Shown piece by piece: positions 35,878 through 45,530 of a stretch of 64,000 bases of DNA; the first letter of the stretch is position 1, and the number at the start of each line of letters is the position of its first letter. Made by a program: the position numbers and the translations under genes. The notes below the pieces were generated by a model. That model worked only from the letters and a program-made list of their open reading frames with translations. It did not search any database and was not told the DNA's origin. The DNA comes from Streptomyces lycii. GTDB taxonomy: Bacteria > Actinomycetota > Actinomycetes > Streptomycetales > Streptomycetaceae. The stretch lies in the NCBI RefSeq assembly GCF_009735685.1, contig NZ_WHPN01000391.1, forward strand, positions 1 to 64,000, written 5' to 3'.

Positions 35878-36990
35878 CTACAGCTCCTTGCGGAACGCCT
35901 CGGCCGCGCCCAGCAGCAGGTCGTTCGCCTCCGCCTCGCCGACCGTGATCCGTACGCCCTCCCCCGGGAACGGGCGGACGACCACTCCGGCGCGCTCACA
36001 GGCCGCCGCGAACTCGGCCGTCCGCTCCCCCAGCCGCAGCCAGACGAAGTTCGCCTGCGACTCCGGCACCGTCCAGCCCTGTTCCCGCAGTGCCGCCGAG
36101 ACCCGGTCCCGCTCCGTGACCAGCGCGTCGACCCGCTCCAGCAGGGCGGCCTCGCTGCGCAGCGACGCCACCGCGGCGTCCTGCGCCAGCTGGCTCACCC
36201 CGAAGGGCACCGCCGTCTTCCGCAGCGCCGCCGCGACCGGCTCGTGCGCCACCGCGAAGCCGACCCGCAGCCCGGCCAGCCCGTACGCCTTGGAGAAGGT
36301 GCGCAGCACACAGACGTTCGGCCGGTCCCGGTAGAGCTCGACGCCGTCCGGCACCGCGGGGTCACGGATGAACTCGCGGTAGGCCTCGTCCAGCACCACC
36401 AGGACGTTCCGCGGCACCCGGTCCAGGAACTCCTCCAGCTCCGCGCGCCGGACGACCGTGCCGGTCGGGTTGTTCGGGTTGCAGACGAAGACCAGCCGGG
36501 TGCGTTCGGTCACCGCGCGGGCGATCGCGTCCAGGTCGTGCACCTCGCCGCCGGTCAGCGGGACCTGGACGGACGAGGCGCCGGAGATCTGCGTGATGAT
36601 GGGGTACGCCTCGAACGACCGCCAGGCGTAGATCACCTCGTCGCCGGGGCCCGCGGTCGCCTGGAGCAGCTGCTGGGCGACGCCCACCGATCCGGTGCCG
36701 GTCGCCAGGTGCGTGGCCGGCACGTCGAAGCGCTCCGACAGCTCCGCCATCAGGCCGCTGCACGCCATGTCCGGGTAGCGGTTGAAGGAACCGGCCGCGG
36801 CGATCGTGCTCTCCAGCACACCCGGCAGCGGGGGATACGGATTCTCGTTGGAGGACAGCTTGTACGTCACCGGCCCGTCACCGGCGGCGGCCGGCTTGCC
36901 CGGCTTGTACGTCGGGACACCCTCCAGCACCTCGCGCAGCTTCGGGCCCACCGGGGGCTCGGGGGTCTTCCCCCGGGAATCAGTGCTCAC
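35878..36990 (-). CDS. hisC: Histidinol-phosphate aminotransferase-type PLP enzyme
   Basis: The 370-residue class II aminotransferase has [35 protein letters not shown] and the PLP-lysine motif [15 protein letters not shown]. These fit histidinol-phosphate aminotransferase; some actinobacterial members prefer aromatic amino acids. The GTG start has GGAGG at six bases. It is outside the main his operon and stands next to cydA, as the second hisC copy does in S. coelicolor (recalled), so it may be hisC2 or an aromatic aminotransferase. Confidence 0.9.
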   Translation of the reverse strand: MSTDSRGKTPEPPVGPKLREVLEGVPTYKPGKPAAAGDGPVTYKLSSNENPYPPLPGVLESTIAAAGSFNRYPDMACSGLMAELSERFDVPATHLATGTGSVGVAQQLLQATAGPGDEVIYAWRSFEAYPIITQISGASSVQVPLTGGEVHDLDAIARAVTERTRLVFVCNPNNPTGTVVRRAELEEFLDRVPRNVLVVLDEAYREFIRDPAVPDGVELYRDRPNVCVLRTFSKAYGLAGLRVGFAVAHEPVAAALRKTAVPFGVSQLAQDAAVASLRSEAALLERVDALVTERDRVSAALREQGWTVPESQANFVWLRLGERTAEFAAACERAGVVVRPFPGEGVRITVGEAEANDLLLGAAEAFRKEL

Positions 36991-37357
36991 CGCAGTCCTC
37001 CTCGACCGTCCCGTCGTCGCCAATGCTGCATACCTTATGAGGATTGCGGCGCCGGGCCCACGGGGGACGGAATCCCGGCCGAAGAGGCCCGCAACGGGGG
37101 CGTGCGCGCCCGGTTCTCCGTGCGCCGACGGCGTGCGCCGAGGGCGCTTCACCCGTCCGGGTGACTTGAGACCTCTTCGAAACAAACACCGTTCAGTGGG
37201 CATGAGTCCCTACAGGCTGCTGAGAGTGCCCACAAAGTGCACAACAGCCTGTGTTTTCAAGCCGGTTGGTGTTATGTGATCTTGCAAAAACGTACCTCTT
37301 GACGCTTCTTCACGGGCCACTACCGGGACGCCTTCGGGCCCCTACTATCGGCTGGCC
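36991..37357. other. Divergent promoter region hisC / LacI-family regulator
   Basis: This gap is notably poorer in GC from about 37160 to 37310, with no gene. It contains an inverted repeat ACAGGCTG/CAGCCTGT (about 37212 and 37246). A TTGACG hexamer is at 37299 and a -10-like TACTAT at 37343, nine bases before the LacI start. The inverted repeat could be an operator; that is inference. Confidence 0.5.
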
Positions 37358-38461
37358 ATGACAGCAGCAGGGAAGCACCAGGTGAGCCGGTCGACCGGAC
37401 GCCGGCTGGGGCGGGCGGGCATCCGGGACGTGGCCGCCGCGGCCGGTGTCTCGATCACGACTGTCTCCGACGCACTCAACGGCAAGGGCCGGCTCCCCGA
37501 CGCCACACGCCGGCATGTCCGGGAAGTGGCCGAGCGGCTGGGGTACCGCCCGTCCGCCGCCGCCCGCACCCTCCGTACCGGCAGATCCGGCCTGATCGGC
37601 CTGACCGTGACCACCTACGGGGACGAGCCCTTCACCTTCACGGAATTCGCGTATTTCGCGGAGATGGCCCGGGCCGCCACCTCCGCCGCGCTCGCCCGCG
37701 GCTACGCCCTGGTGATCCTCCCCGCCACGTCCCGGCACGACGTCTGGTCCAACGTCGCTCTCGACGGCACCGTCGTCATCGACCCCTCCGACCACGATCC
37801 GGTCGTCTCCGAACTCGTCCGCCAGGGCATCCCCGTCGTCTCCGACGGCCGCCCGGCCGGCTCCCTTCCCGTCACCGCCTGGGTCGACAACGACCACGAG
37901 GCCGCGGTCCTCGGCCTGCTCGACCACCTCTCGGAGGCCGGAGCCCGCCGGATCGGCCTGCTCACCGGCACCACCACGGACACGTACACCCGGCTGTCCA
38001 CCACCGCCTACCTCTCCTGGTGCGAGCGGACCGGGCAGGACCCGGTCTACGAGGAGTACCCGGCCCACGACCCGTGCGCGGGCGCGATGGCCGCCGACCG
38101 GCTGCTGGCCCGCCCGGACCGCCCCGACGCCGTATACGGTCTCTTCGACCCCAACGGCACCGACCTGCTCGCCGCCGCCCGCCGCTACGGCCTGCGGATC
38201 CCGGACGACCTGCTCCTCGTCTGCTGCAGCGAGTCGAACGTCTACGACAACACCGAACCGCCCGTGACGACGCTCTCCCTCAAGCCGCGCCGCATCGGGA
38301 CCGCGGTCGTGCAGCTGCTGATCGACGCCATCGAGGGCCTGGACGCGGGCGGCCCCACGCAGCAGGTGATACCGACGGAGCTCATCGTGCGGTCCTCCTC
38401 GCGGCGGCGCCCCCCGCGCACGACGGTGAGCGCGCCCCGGCCTCCGGGCGACCGCTCCTGA
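37358..38461 (+). CDS. LacI-family transcriptional regulator
   Basis: The 367-residue protein has the LacI helix-turn-helix at about residues 22-48 (IRDVAAAAGVSITTVSDALNGKG), the hinge helix YRPSAAARTLRTGRSG, and a periplasmic-binding-protein-like effector domain. No ribosome binding site precedes the ATG; the TACTAT hexamer nine bases upstream suggests a leaderless or nearly leaderless mRNA. The effector and targets are unknown. An early basic extension of 20 residues precedes the DNA-binding domain. Confidence 0.93.
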   Translation: MTAAGKHQVSRSTGRRLGRAGIRDVAAAAGVSITTVSDALNGKGRLPDATRRHVREVAERLGYRPSAAARTLRTGRSGLIGLTVTTYGDEPFTFTEFAYFAEMARAATSAALARGYALVILPATSRHDVWSNVALDGTVVIDPSDHDPVVSELVRQGIPVVSDGRPAGSLPVTAWVDNDHEAAVLGLLDHLSEAGARRIGLLTGTTTDTYTRLSTTAYLSWCERTGQDPVYEEYPAHDPCAGAMAADRLLARPDRPDAVYGLFDPNGTDLLAAARRYGLRIPDDLLLVCCSESNVYDNTEPPVTTLSLKPRRIGTAVVQLLIDAIEGLDAGGPTQQVIPTELIVRSSSRRRPPRTTVSAPRPPGDRS

Positions 38462-38706
38462 CGGAGCGCGGACGGCCGGCGGAGGGCCCGTTCGTTCCGC
38501 CGCGGTGTGCTACCAGGACAATCCGGGAGGAAATTCCGGCGATTCCCCCGGCGGCCACGATTGGCAGCCCCCTGGTGCGTCACAACCCGCGAGCGACATT
38601 CCTATGATGGGCGCACGACATCGCGGACCTCGCTGGCCATGGGCCCATGCCGACCGGCGCAGGGGGAGTCCGAGCGGTGCACGGCGGCGCGATGGTGGAG
38701 GGGTCG

Positions 38707-39738
38707 ATGACTCAGGGGGCCGGTCAGGGACCCGTGGTGCGAGGCATGATGATCATGCCGGTCGTGCCCATGGACACGGTGACACCGACGGAGCCCCCCG
38801 ACGACGGCTACACCCCGACCCGGCGGGACCTCCCGGTCATCGGACGCGCCCCCGCCCCGGAAGCGCCCACGGTCGCCTTCACCCCCGTGCCCGAGCCGGA
38901 GCCCGGCCACGCCCCCGTGGACGGCCCCGGCCCGCTGTACGTCGTCGGGGACGTGCACGGCTATCTCGACGAATTGCTCGCGGCGCTGGCCGAGAAGGGA
39001 CTCATCGACGCCGAGGGCCGCTGGTCGGCCGGGAACGCCCGGGTGTGGTTCCTCGGCGACTTCACCGACCGCGGCCCCGACGGCATCGGCGTCATCGACC
39101 TGGTGATGCGGCTGTCGGCCGAGGCCGCCGCGGCGGGCGGCTACTGCAAGGCCCTGATGGGCAATCACGAGCTGCTGCTGCTCGGCGCGAAGCGGTTCGG
39201 CGACACCCCGGTCAACTCCGGGGCGGGCACGGCCAGCTTCCAGGCGGCGTGGCTGCTCAACGGCGGCCAGCGCACCGACATGGAGCGGCTGCGCGACCAC
39301 CACCTCCAGTGGATGTCCCGGCTCGACGCGATGACCGCCGAGGACGGCCACCTGCTGGTGCACTCGGACACCACGGCCTATCTGGAGTACGGCGACTCCA
39401 TCGAGGCCGTCAACGACCGGGTCACCGAGATCCTCCAGCGCAGCGACCCCGACGAGTGCTGGGACCTCTTCCGGAAGTTCACCAAGCGCTTCGCCTTCCG
39501 CGACGACGGTTCCCGGGCCGCCCAGGAGCTGATGGGCATCTACGGCGGCCGGCGCGTCGTACACGGCCACAGCCCGATTCCGTACCTCACCGGAGAGGTC
39601 GGCTCCGAGGACGAGGACGGCGGTTCTCCCGTGGTCAACGGCCCGCACGTGTACGCCGACGGGCTGGCGATCGCCATGGACGGGGGCGTCACCATGGCCG
39701 GAAAACTGCTTGTTCAACAACTTCCCCTGGCCGACTGA
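38707..39738 (+). CDS. Calcineurin-like metallophosphoesterase
   Basis: The 343-residue protein has the dinuclear metal motifs GDVHGYLDE, GDFTDRGPDG, GNHELLLL and GHSPIPYL, in the order expected for serine/threonine or diadenosine tetraphosphate phosphatases. The first 75 residues are a proline-rich extension. The start is the ATG with GGAGGGG three to five bases upstream. No signal peptide is present, so it is cytosolic. Substrate unknown. Confidence 0.92.
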   Translation: MTQGAGQGPVVRGMMIMPVVPMDTVTPTEPPDDGYTPTRRDLPVIGRAPAPEAPTVAFTPVPEPEPGHAPVDGPGPLYVVGDVHGYLDELLAALAEKGLIDAEGRWSAGNARVWFLGDFTDRGPDGIGVIDLVMRLSAEAAAAGGYCKALMGNHELLLLGAKRFGDTPVNSGAGTASFQAAWLLNGGQRTDMERLRDHHLQWMSRLDAMTAEDGHLLVHSDTTAYLEYGDSIEAVNDRVTEILQRSDPDECWDLFRKFTKRFAFRDDGSRAAQELMGIYGGRRVVHGHSPIPYLTGEVGSEDEDGGSPVVNGPHVYADGLAIAMDGGVTMAGKLLVQQLPLAD

Positions 39739-39922
39739 GGATTGAACCGGCCGCGGCCTGGGCAGGTGATCAGGTCCGACGGCGCGGGCCGATTTTCCGG
39801 CAACACCTGTCACCCCGTGCCGTTGGCGCTCTACCATCGGCTTATCCGTAGCAGGCTCTCCTCCGTTTCCGCCCGCCCGGTGAGAGCCGGCATGCAGGCC
39901 TACGGAGCATCGGGGGATGCAC

Positions 39923-40783
39923 ATGAAAAGCGCTCCGCATCTGCTTCCCGAGGACCGCCCGGAGTTCGACCGGGTCCTCGACGAGGCGCTGCGTTCGGCC
40001 CATCGGCGGCCCGATCTGGCCGCCGTCGGACAGCGGCTCAACGCCGAGCAGCTGCGCACCATGGCCCTCGGGGCCGCCGCGGCCATCTCGGCCTGCGCCG
40101 CCGCCGAGTACCAGGCGTACGTCAAACTCCGCGACGAGCTGCGCAGACCGGCCTCCGGCGGCGGATACCGCCCGGGCGACTCCGAGGGCGGTGAACAGCG
40201 CGGTGGTCTCGGCTTCGCCACCAGCGTCGGCGAGGTCGCCGAGGCGTCCGGGGCGGGGCTCATCGCGGTGTTCGCGGTGCTCGCGCCGGTGCTCGCCGGA
40301 TCCGCCGCCGCGATCTTCCTGGTGATCGGTTATGTGCTGCACGCCCTCAGCCCCGACGAACCGATGGCCGACTCGATCATCAACGCCGGCTGGGTCTTCA
40401 CGGCACTGACCGCCGCGGCCATCCTGGTCGCCATCTGCGGGCTGCTGCTCACGGCCCGGCGCGACGGCTCGGGGTCGCTGCGGGCCTCCGGCGGCGAGGA
40501 CCGCACCAGCGAGGTCGCCCGGGCACGGGAGGCCTGGCGGCAGGCGCTGCTGGAGCGCGGCGTCGTACCGTTCCTCCGGCAGGCCCTCGGCGAGCCCGCC
40601 GCGGCCGGTGCGGACGGCCCCGACGAGGGCCGTACGCCACCGCTCGGCTACAGCCGCCCCGGGTTCAGCAGCCCCGCAGTGGAGTCCGGTGACGAGGCGG
40701 GCCGGGGCAGCACCCGGCCGACGTTCGACAGCCCCGGCTTCTCCAGCCCCGACTACGGCGGCCCCGACCACCAGCCGGAATGA
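39923..40783 (+). CDS. Membrane protein of unknown function with N-terminal helical domain
   Basis: This 286-residue protein has an N-terminal helical region (about 1-65), two membrane segments (about 110-135 and 150-172) and a basic amphipathic stretch. Its disordered tail has repeated PGFSSP motifs. The start at 39923 has GGGGGA five bases before it; an ATG two codons earlier abuts that site. It precedes the ABC transporter operon by 127 bp. I do not recognise a family. Confidence 0.78.
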   Translation: MKSAPHLLPEDRPEFDRVLDEALRSAHRRPDLAAVGQRLNAEQLRTMALGAAAAISACAAAEYQAYVKLRDELRRPASGGGYRPGDSEGGEQRGGLGFATSVGEVAEASGAGLIAVFAVLAPVLAGSAAAIFLVIGYVLHALSPDEPMADSIINAGWVFTALTAAAILVAICGLLLTARRDGSGSLRASGGEDRTSEVARAREAWRQALLERGVVPFLRQALGEPAAAGADGPDEGRTPPLGYSRPGFSSPAVESGDEAGRGSTRPTFDSPGFSSPDYGGPDHQPE

Positions 40784-40910
40784 CGGCACCCCTGCCTTCC
40801 GGCAACGACTTTCGATGACAGCCCCTACGGGCTCGTACGCCTCCAGGCTGACGCGGAAGCAGCCGCCTGGTCTGACGACGGCACCGGGAGGCGGCACTAG
40901 CGTCGTCCAC

Positions 40911-41948
40911 GTGACTGTGATCGCGACCGAAAGCCTCAGCAAGCGGTTCCCCGGGGTGACCGCGCTCGACCGGCTCTCCATGACCATCACACCGGGTGTG
41001 ACCGGTCTGGTGGGCGCCAACGGAGCCGGCAAGTCGACCCTGATCAAGATTCTCCTCGGCCTGTCCCCCGCCACCGAGGGCCGGGCCGCCGTGCTCGGCC
41101 TCGACGTGTCCACCGAGGGCGGCGCGATCCGGGAGAGCGTCGGCTACATGCCGGAACACGACTGCCTGCCACCGGACGTCTCGGCCACCGAGTTCGTCGT
41201 CCACATGGCGCGCATGTCCGGCCTGCCGCCGAGCGCCGCCCGCGAGCGCACCGCCGACACCCTCCGCCACGTCGGCCTGTACGAGGAGCGGTACCGGCCC
41301 ATCGGCGGCTACTCGACGGGCATGAAACAGCGGGTGAAGCTCGCCCAGGCGCTCGTCCACGACCCGAAGCTGGTCCTCCTCGACGAGCCGACGAACGGCC
41401 TCGACCCGGCCGGCCGGGACGAGATGCTGGGCCTGATCCGCCGGGTCCACACCGACTTCGGCATCTCCGTGCTGGTGACCTCGCACCTGCTCGGCGAGCT
41501 GGAGCGCACCTGCGACCACGTCGTCGTCATCGACGGCGGGGCCCTGCTGCGGTCCAGCTCCACCAGCGACTTCACCCAGGCCACCGCGACCCTCGCGGTC
41601 GAGGTCACCGACACCGACCGGCATCCGGACGGGGCCGCGGCGCTCGCCGCGGCGCTGGCCGGCGCGGGCGTGGAGACGGAGGCCGGCGGCCGCGCTCCGG
41701 GCGCGGGCCGGGTGCTGCTCCTCCAGGCCGACGGCGAGAGCACGTACGACATCGTCCGCGACACCGTCGCCGGGCTCGGCCTCGGGCTGGTGCGCATGGA
41801 GCAGCGCCGCCACCACATCTCCGAGGTCTTCCGCTCCGAGAACTCCAACGGCTCCGGAAGCTCCGGGAATTCCGGCAGCCCCGGGCGCCCCGAGGGTCCC
41901 GACAGCAGCCCGGCCGGGCAGAACGGAGGTGGCCGCGATGCCGCCTGA
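40911..41948 (+). CDS. ABC transporter ATP-binding protein
   Basis: The 345-residue ATPase has Walker A GANGAGKST, signature YSTGMKQRVKLAQ and Walker B LVLLDEPTNGLD, like DrrA/CcmA-type exporters. A Ser/Gly-rich tail ends the protein. I chose GTG 40911: a -10-like TAGCGT lies exactly seven bases upstream, suggesting leaderless expression, and the family core begins soon after (VIATESLSKRFPGV). It is the first gene of a four-gene ATPase-permease-ATPase-permease operon. Its stop overlaps the next gene. Confidence 0.92.
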   Translation: MTVIATESLSKRFPGVTALDRLSMTITPGVTGLVGANGAGKSTLIKILLGLSPATEGRAAVLGLDVSTEGGAIRESVGYMPEHDCLPPDVSATEFVVHMARMSGLPPSAARERTADTLRHVGLYEERYRPIGGYSTGMKQRVKLAQALVHDPKLVLLDEPTNGLDPAGRDEMLGLIRRVHTDFGISVLVTSHLLGELERTCDHVVVIDGGALLRSSSTSDFTQATATLAVEVTDTDRHPDGAAALAAALAGAGVETEAGGRAPGAGRVLLLQADGESTYDIVRDTVAGLGLGLVRMEQRRHHISEVFRSENSNGSGSSGNSGSPGRPEGPDSSPAGQNGGGRDAA

Positions 41949-42855
41949 GACGACGACCGCCGCGGCGGCGGGCACCGCCGGCGCCACCCGCATCCACAAC
42001 ATCGGCTACCGGAACTACGACGGACCGCGGCTGGGCCGCGCCTACGCCCGCCGCTCGCTCTTCGTGCAGAGCCTGCGCGGCGCGTACGGACTCGGCCGCT
42101 CGGCCAAGTCCAAGGTGCTGCCGATGATGCTGCTGGCCGTGATGTGCCTGCCCGCGGGCATCATCGTCGCCGTCGCCGTCGCGACGAACGCCGACGACCT
42201 GCCGCTGAAGTACACCAGCTACGCGCTCTACCTCCAGGCCGTGATCGGGCTCTACGTGGCCTCGCAGGCCCCGCAGGCCGTCTCGCGCGATCTGAGGTTC
42301 CGCACCGTTCCGCTGTACTTCTCCCGGCCCGTCGAGCGGGTCGACTACGTCGCGTCGAAGCTCGCGGCGATGTCCTCGGCGCTGTTCGTGCTGACCGCGC
42401 TGCCGCTGGTGGTCCTCTACGCCGGTGCGCTGCTGGCGAAGCTCGACTTCGCCGACCAGACCGAGGGGTTCGGGCAGGCGCTGGTGTCCGCGGCGCTGCT
42501 GTCCGTCCTGTTCGCCTGCGTCGGGCTGGTCGTCGCCGCGCTCACCCCGCGGCGCGGCTTCGGCGTGGCCGCGGTCATCGCCGTGCTGACCATTCCCTAC
42601 GGGGCCGTGAGCACCGTCCAGGTCATCGCCTGGGAGCAGGGCAGCCAGGCCGCCGTCGGCTGGCTCGGCCTGTTCTCGCCGATCACGCTGATCGACGGGG
42701 TGCAGACCCGGTTCCTCGGCGCCGACTCCGCCTTCCCCGGCGCCCAGGGACCGGACGGAGCGCTGGGCGGCCTGGTCTACCTCGCCGTCGTCCTCGCGCT
42801 CATCGCCGGCTCGTACTTCCTGCTGATGCGCCGCTACCGAAAGGTCGGGCTGTAG
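41938..42855 (+). CDS. ABC transporter permease
   Basis: The 305-residue protein has six membrane segments and belongs to the ABC-2 / NosY-like permease type (SRDLRFRTVPLYFSRPVERVDYVASKL). The ATG at 41938 has GGAGG eight bases upstream and overlaps the end of the preceding ATPase gene by 11 bases, so translation is coupled. The exported substrate is unknown. Confidence 0.92.
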   Translation: MPPETTTAAAAGTAGATRIHNIGYRNYDGPRLGRAYARRSLFVQSLRGAYGLGRSAKSKVLPMMLLAVMCLPAGIIVAVAVATNADDLPLKYTSYALYLQAVIGLYVASQAPQAVSRDLRFRTVPLYFSRPVERVDYVASKLAAMSSALFVLTALPLVVLYAGALLAKLDFADQTEGFGQALVSAALLSVLFACVGLVVAALTPRRGFGVAAVIAVLTIPYGAVSTVQVIAWEQGSQAAVGWLGLFSPITLIDGVQTRFLGADSAFPGAQGPDGALGGLVYLAVVLALIAGSYFLLMRRYRKVGL

Positions 42856-42857
42856 CC

Positions 42858-43775
42858 ATGACGACCCTCACCATCGACCACGTCTCCCGCTGGTTCGGCA
42901 ACGTCGTCGCGGTCAACGACATCACCATGAGCATCGACCCCGGCGTGACCGGGCTGCTGGGCCCCAACGGCGCCGGGAAGTCGACGCTCATCAACATGAT
43001 GGGCGGCTTCCTGGCCCCCTCGGCCGGCAAAGTCTCCCTCGACGGCCGGCAGGTGTGGCGCAACGAGGACAGCTACCGGCACATCGGCATCGTCCCCGAG
43101 CGCGAGTCCATGTACGACTTCCTGACGGGCAAGGAGTTCGTGCTCGCCAACGCCGAGCTGCACGGACTGCCCGATCCCGGTGCCGCCGCCCGCCGGGCGC
43201 TGGCCACCGTCGAGATGGAGTACGCCGAGAGCCGGAAGATCGCGACGTACAGCAAGGGCATGCGGCAGCGCGTGAAGATGGCCTCCGCGCTGGTCCACGA
43301 CCCGTCCGTGCTGCTGCTGGACGAGCCGTTCAACGGCATGGACCCGCGGCAGCGGATGCAGCTGATGGAACTGCTACGGCGGATGGGCGAGGACGGCCGC
43401 ACGGTGTTGTTCTCCTCTCACATCCTGGAGGAGGTCGAGCAGCTCGCCGACCACATCGAGGTCGTCGTCGCCGGACGGCACGCCGCCTCCGGCAACTTCC
43501 GCGAGATCCGCCGCCTGATGACGGACCGGCCGCACCGCTATCTCCTGCGGTCCAGCGACGACCGGGCGCTGGCGGCCGCGCTGATCGCCGATCCGTCCAC
43601 GGCCGGCATCGAGGTCGATCTGGCCGAGGGCGCGCTGCGCGTCCAGGCGGTCGACTTCCCGCGCTTCACCGAGCTGCTGCCGCGGGTCGCCCGCGAGCAC
43701 GGCATCCGGCTCCTCACGGTCTCGCCCTCCGACGAGTCCCTGGAGAGCGTCTTCTCCTATCTCGTAGCGGCCTAG
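42858..43775 (+). CDS. ABC transporter ATP-binding protein
   Basis: The 305-residue ATPase has Walker A GPNGAGKST, signature YSKGMRQRVKMAS and Walker B LLLDEPFNGMD. It starts two bases after the preceding permease gene and is a paralogue of the first ATPase of the operon. In the Walker B region Phe replaces the usual Thr after Pro (DEPFNGMD). It presumably pairs with the permease that follows. Confidence 0.93.
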   Translation: MTTLTIDHVSRWFGNVVAVNDITMSIDPGVTGLLGPNGAGKSTLINMMGGFLAPSAGKVSLDGRQVWRNEDSYRHIGIVPERESMYDFLTGKEFVLANAELHGLPDPGAAARRALATVEMEYAESRKIATYSKGMRQRVKMASALVHDPSVLLLDEPFNGMDPRQRMQLMELLRRMGEDGRTVLFSSHILEEVEQLADHIEVVVAGRHAASGNFREIRRLMTDRPHRYLLRSSDDRALAAALIADPSTAGIEVDLAEGALRVQAVDFPRFTELLPRVAREHGIRLLTVSPSDESLESVFSYLVAA

Positions 43776-43802
43776 TGGCCCGGTCCCAAGGAGCCTGAAC
43801 CG

Positions 43803-44522
43803 ATGTACAACCCCACGGTCGCCCGGCTCACCTACCGGGCCCTGCTCGGCCGCCGCCGGGCACTCATCCTCTTCATCCTGCCGGGTCTGCTGCTGGTCAC
43901 CGCGATCGCGGTGCGGCTGCTGACCGGCGCCGACGACCAGACGACCGCCGATCTGCTGGGCGGCTTCGCGCTGGGCACGATGGTCCCGCTGATCGGCGTG
44001 ATCGCCGGTACCGGAGCGATCGGTCCGGAGATCGACGACGGGTCGATCGTCTATCTGCTCGCCAAGCCGGTGAAGCGGCCGGTGATCATATGCACCAAGC
44101 TGCTCGTGGCCGTCGGTGTGACGATCGTCTTCTCGGCGGTGCCCACGCTGATCGCGGGCCTCGTCCTGGGCGGCAACAGCCAGAACCTCGCGGTGGCCTA
44201 CGCGCTCTCCGCCGCGGTCGCCTCGGTGGCCTACAGCGCCGTCTTCCTGCTGCTCGGCACGGTGACCCGGCACGCGGTCGTCGCCGGTCTCGTGTACGCG
44301 CTGGTGTGGGAGTCGCTCTTCGGCAGCCTGGTGGCCGGGGCGCGGACCCTCAGCGTGCAGCAGTGGGCGCTGGCGCTGGGCGGGAAGGTCGCGGACGGCG
44401 GCCTGGTGACCTCCGACGTCGGGCTGCCGGCGGCGGTGGTGCTGCTGGCGGTCGTCACCGCGGGCGCGACCTGGTACGCGGGACAGAAGCTCCGCGGACT
44501 GACGATCGCGGGCGAGGAGTGA
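43803..44522 (+). CDS. ABC transporter permease
   Basis: This 239-residue protein has six hydrophobic segments and the ABC-2-type motif GPEIDDGSIVYLLAKPVKRPVIICTKLL, as in NosY-like permeases. It starts 27 bp after the second ATPase with AAGGAG in front, and ends the operon. Tandem repeats and a strong terminator follow. Confidence 0.92.
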   Translation: MYNPTVARLTYRALLGRRRALILFILPGLLLVTAIAVRLLTGADDQTTADLLGGFALGTMVPLIGVIAGTGAIGPEIDDGSIVYLLAKPVKRPVIICTKLLVAVGVTIVFSAVPTLIAGLVLGGNSQNLAVAYALSAAVASVAYSAVFLLLGTVTRHAVVAGLVYALVWESLFGSLVAGARTLSVQQWALALGGKVADGGLVTSDVGLPAAVVLLAVVTAGATWYAGQKLRGLTIAGEE

Positions 44523-44612
44523 CGGCCCGCCGGTGATCTCCACGACCCGCCGGTGATCTCCACGGCCTGCCGGTGAACTCCTCGACCAGTCGGTGATCTC
44601 CCGACCCGTTGG
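44523..44612. repeat. Tandem repeat of about 21-22 bp
   Basis: Four degenerate copies of GCCGGTGATCTCCACGACC follow the last permease gene and precede its terminator. Confidence 0.75.
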
Positions 44613-44621
44613 TGAAGTTCA

Positions 44622-44659
44622 CGAAGGGGGCGCGCACGACTGGGTGCGCGCCCCCTTCG
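44622..44659 (+). terminator. Terminator of the ABC transporter operon
   Basis: A perfect 16-bp stem (CGAAGGGGGCGCGCAC and its complement) closes a six-base loop GACTGG. It starts with the same CGAAGGG as the rplI terminator. Confidence 0.92.
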
Positions 44660-44780
44660 TCATGGCCGGACGGGGCCGTCCCGGGCGACGGGCCCGTCAT
44701 GGGCGACCGGCCGTCACCGGCGGCCCGGTCCGCCGGGGGGCGGGCCGGGCCGTTACGGGCGTACCGGGCGTCCCGGTCCG

Positions 44781-45530
44781 TTACGGGCGGCTCTCCCCGG
44801 GCAGCCGCGGCCTGACGGCCTCGGTCCGCAGCTCGCGCAGCCGGGTGTCCATGTCGGCCATGCGCTCACTCATCGCGCAGACGACGTGGTGGGTGTTGTC
44901 CAGCCGCCGGTCCATGAAGGCCATCCTGCTGTCCATGGTGTCCAGCCGCTGATCGATCCGGTCGAGCCGCGCCGACGTCCTCCGCAGCACCGGCCCCAGA
45001 TCGCGCAGCGCCTCCCCGACGTCGCCGAGGCAGGACTCGACGACCGTCAGCCGGGCGTCGAGCGAACGGCCGCGGTGGTGCTCCCGCCCCCGGTTCCGGC
45101 CACTCGCCGCGGGGTGCGGCCGGGACCGCTCCTCCGTGTCGAGGAGATACGTCCGGACCCGGCGCGCGACCTCGCTGTCGCGGAGCAGCATCGCGACGCA
45201 GAGGACGGCGCGACGGGGGAGAACGGTGAGGTGCGCACGACCCTGTGGATAACTTTCCTTTGAAAGGTCCAAGTTGGACCTTTCAAAGAAGTGCAGCTCA
45301 GAGCCCCTGAGCGTGTGCATCCCATGGGACGCGAGTTCGTCACGGTGCCGTTTGACGAGAGTCTTCGCGGTGTTCTCCGGAACCTCGAAGTACTCGGCGA
45401 CCATGCGCGTCGTGACGTGCAGCCCGTCCGGCAGCGTCACCAGTGTCTTGACCTTGTCGAGCGCCTCGGTGCGGGCGGCGACGCTGTCGCGCAGCGAGCG
45501 GGACTCGGTCAGGGCGGATTCGGGTGGCAT
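44781..45530 (-). CDS. Phage-type DNA-binding protein with C-terminal coiled coil
   Basis: The 249-residue protein has an N-terminal helix-turn-helix-like region (VTTRMVAEYFEVPENTAKTLVKRHRDEL, about residues 40-67). The segment SELHFFERSN and the motif LPRRAVLCVAMLLRDSEVARRVRTYLLDTEE (about 104-134) follow; I remember that motif from phage-borne and Firmicutes DNA-binding proteins. Residues 160-240 form heptad-like repeats (coiled coil). The ATG has GGAGGG at seven bases. A 31-bp AT-rich palindrome and a DnaA box lie inside the gene. Function unknown; DNA binding is inferred. Confidence 0.8.
   Translation of the reverse strand: MPPESALTESRSLRDSVAARTEALDKVKTLVTLPDGLHVTTRMVAEYFEVPENTAKTLVKRHRDELASHGMHTLRGSELHFFERSNLDLSKESYPQGRAHLTVLPRRAVLCVAMLLRDSEVARRVRTYLLDTEERSRPHPAASGRNRGREHHRGRSLDARLTVVESCLGDVGEALRDLGPVLRRTSARLDRIDQRLDTMDSRMAFMDRRLDNTHHVVCAMSERMADMDTRLRELRTEAVRPRLPGESRP
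45244..45252 (-). promoter_or_regulatory. DnaA box (TTATCCACA) inside the DNA-binding protein gene
   Basis: The nonamer sits in the longer sequence CCTGTGGATAACTTT, which also occurs upstream of dnaB and between serS and pheA. It is six bases from the 31-bp palindrome. Confidence 0.6.
45258..45288. repeat. Perfect 31-bp palindrome
   Basis: Arms CTTTGAAAGGTCCAA and TTGGACCTTTCAAAG flank one central G. The sequence is much richer in A and T than the surrounding gene and codes for FERSNLDLSK in the DNA-binding protein. It may be an operator, possibly for autoregulation. Confidence 0.85.
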
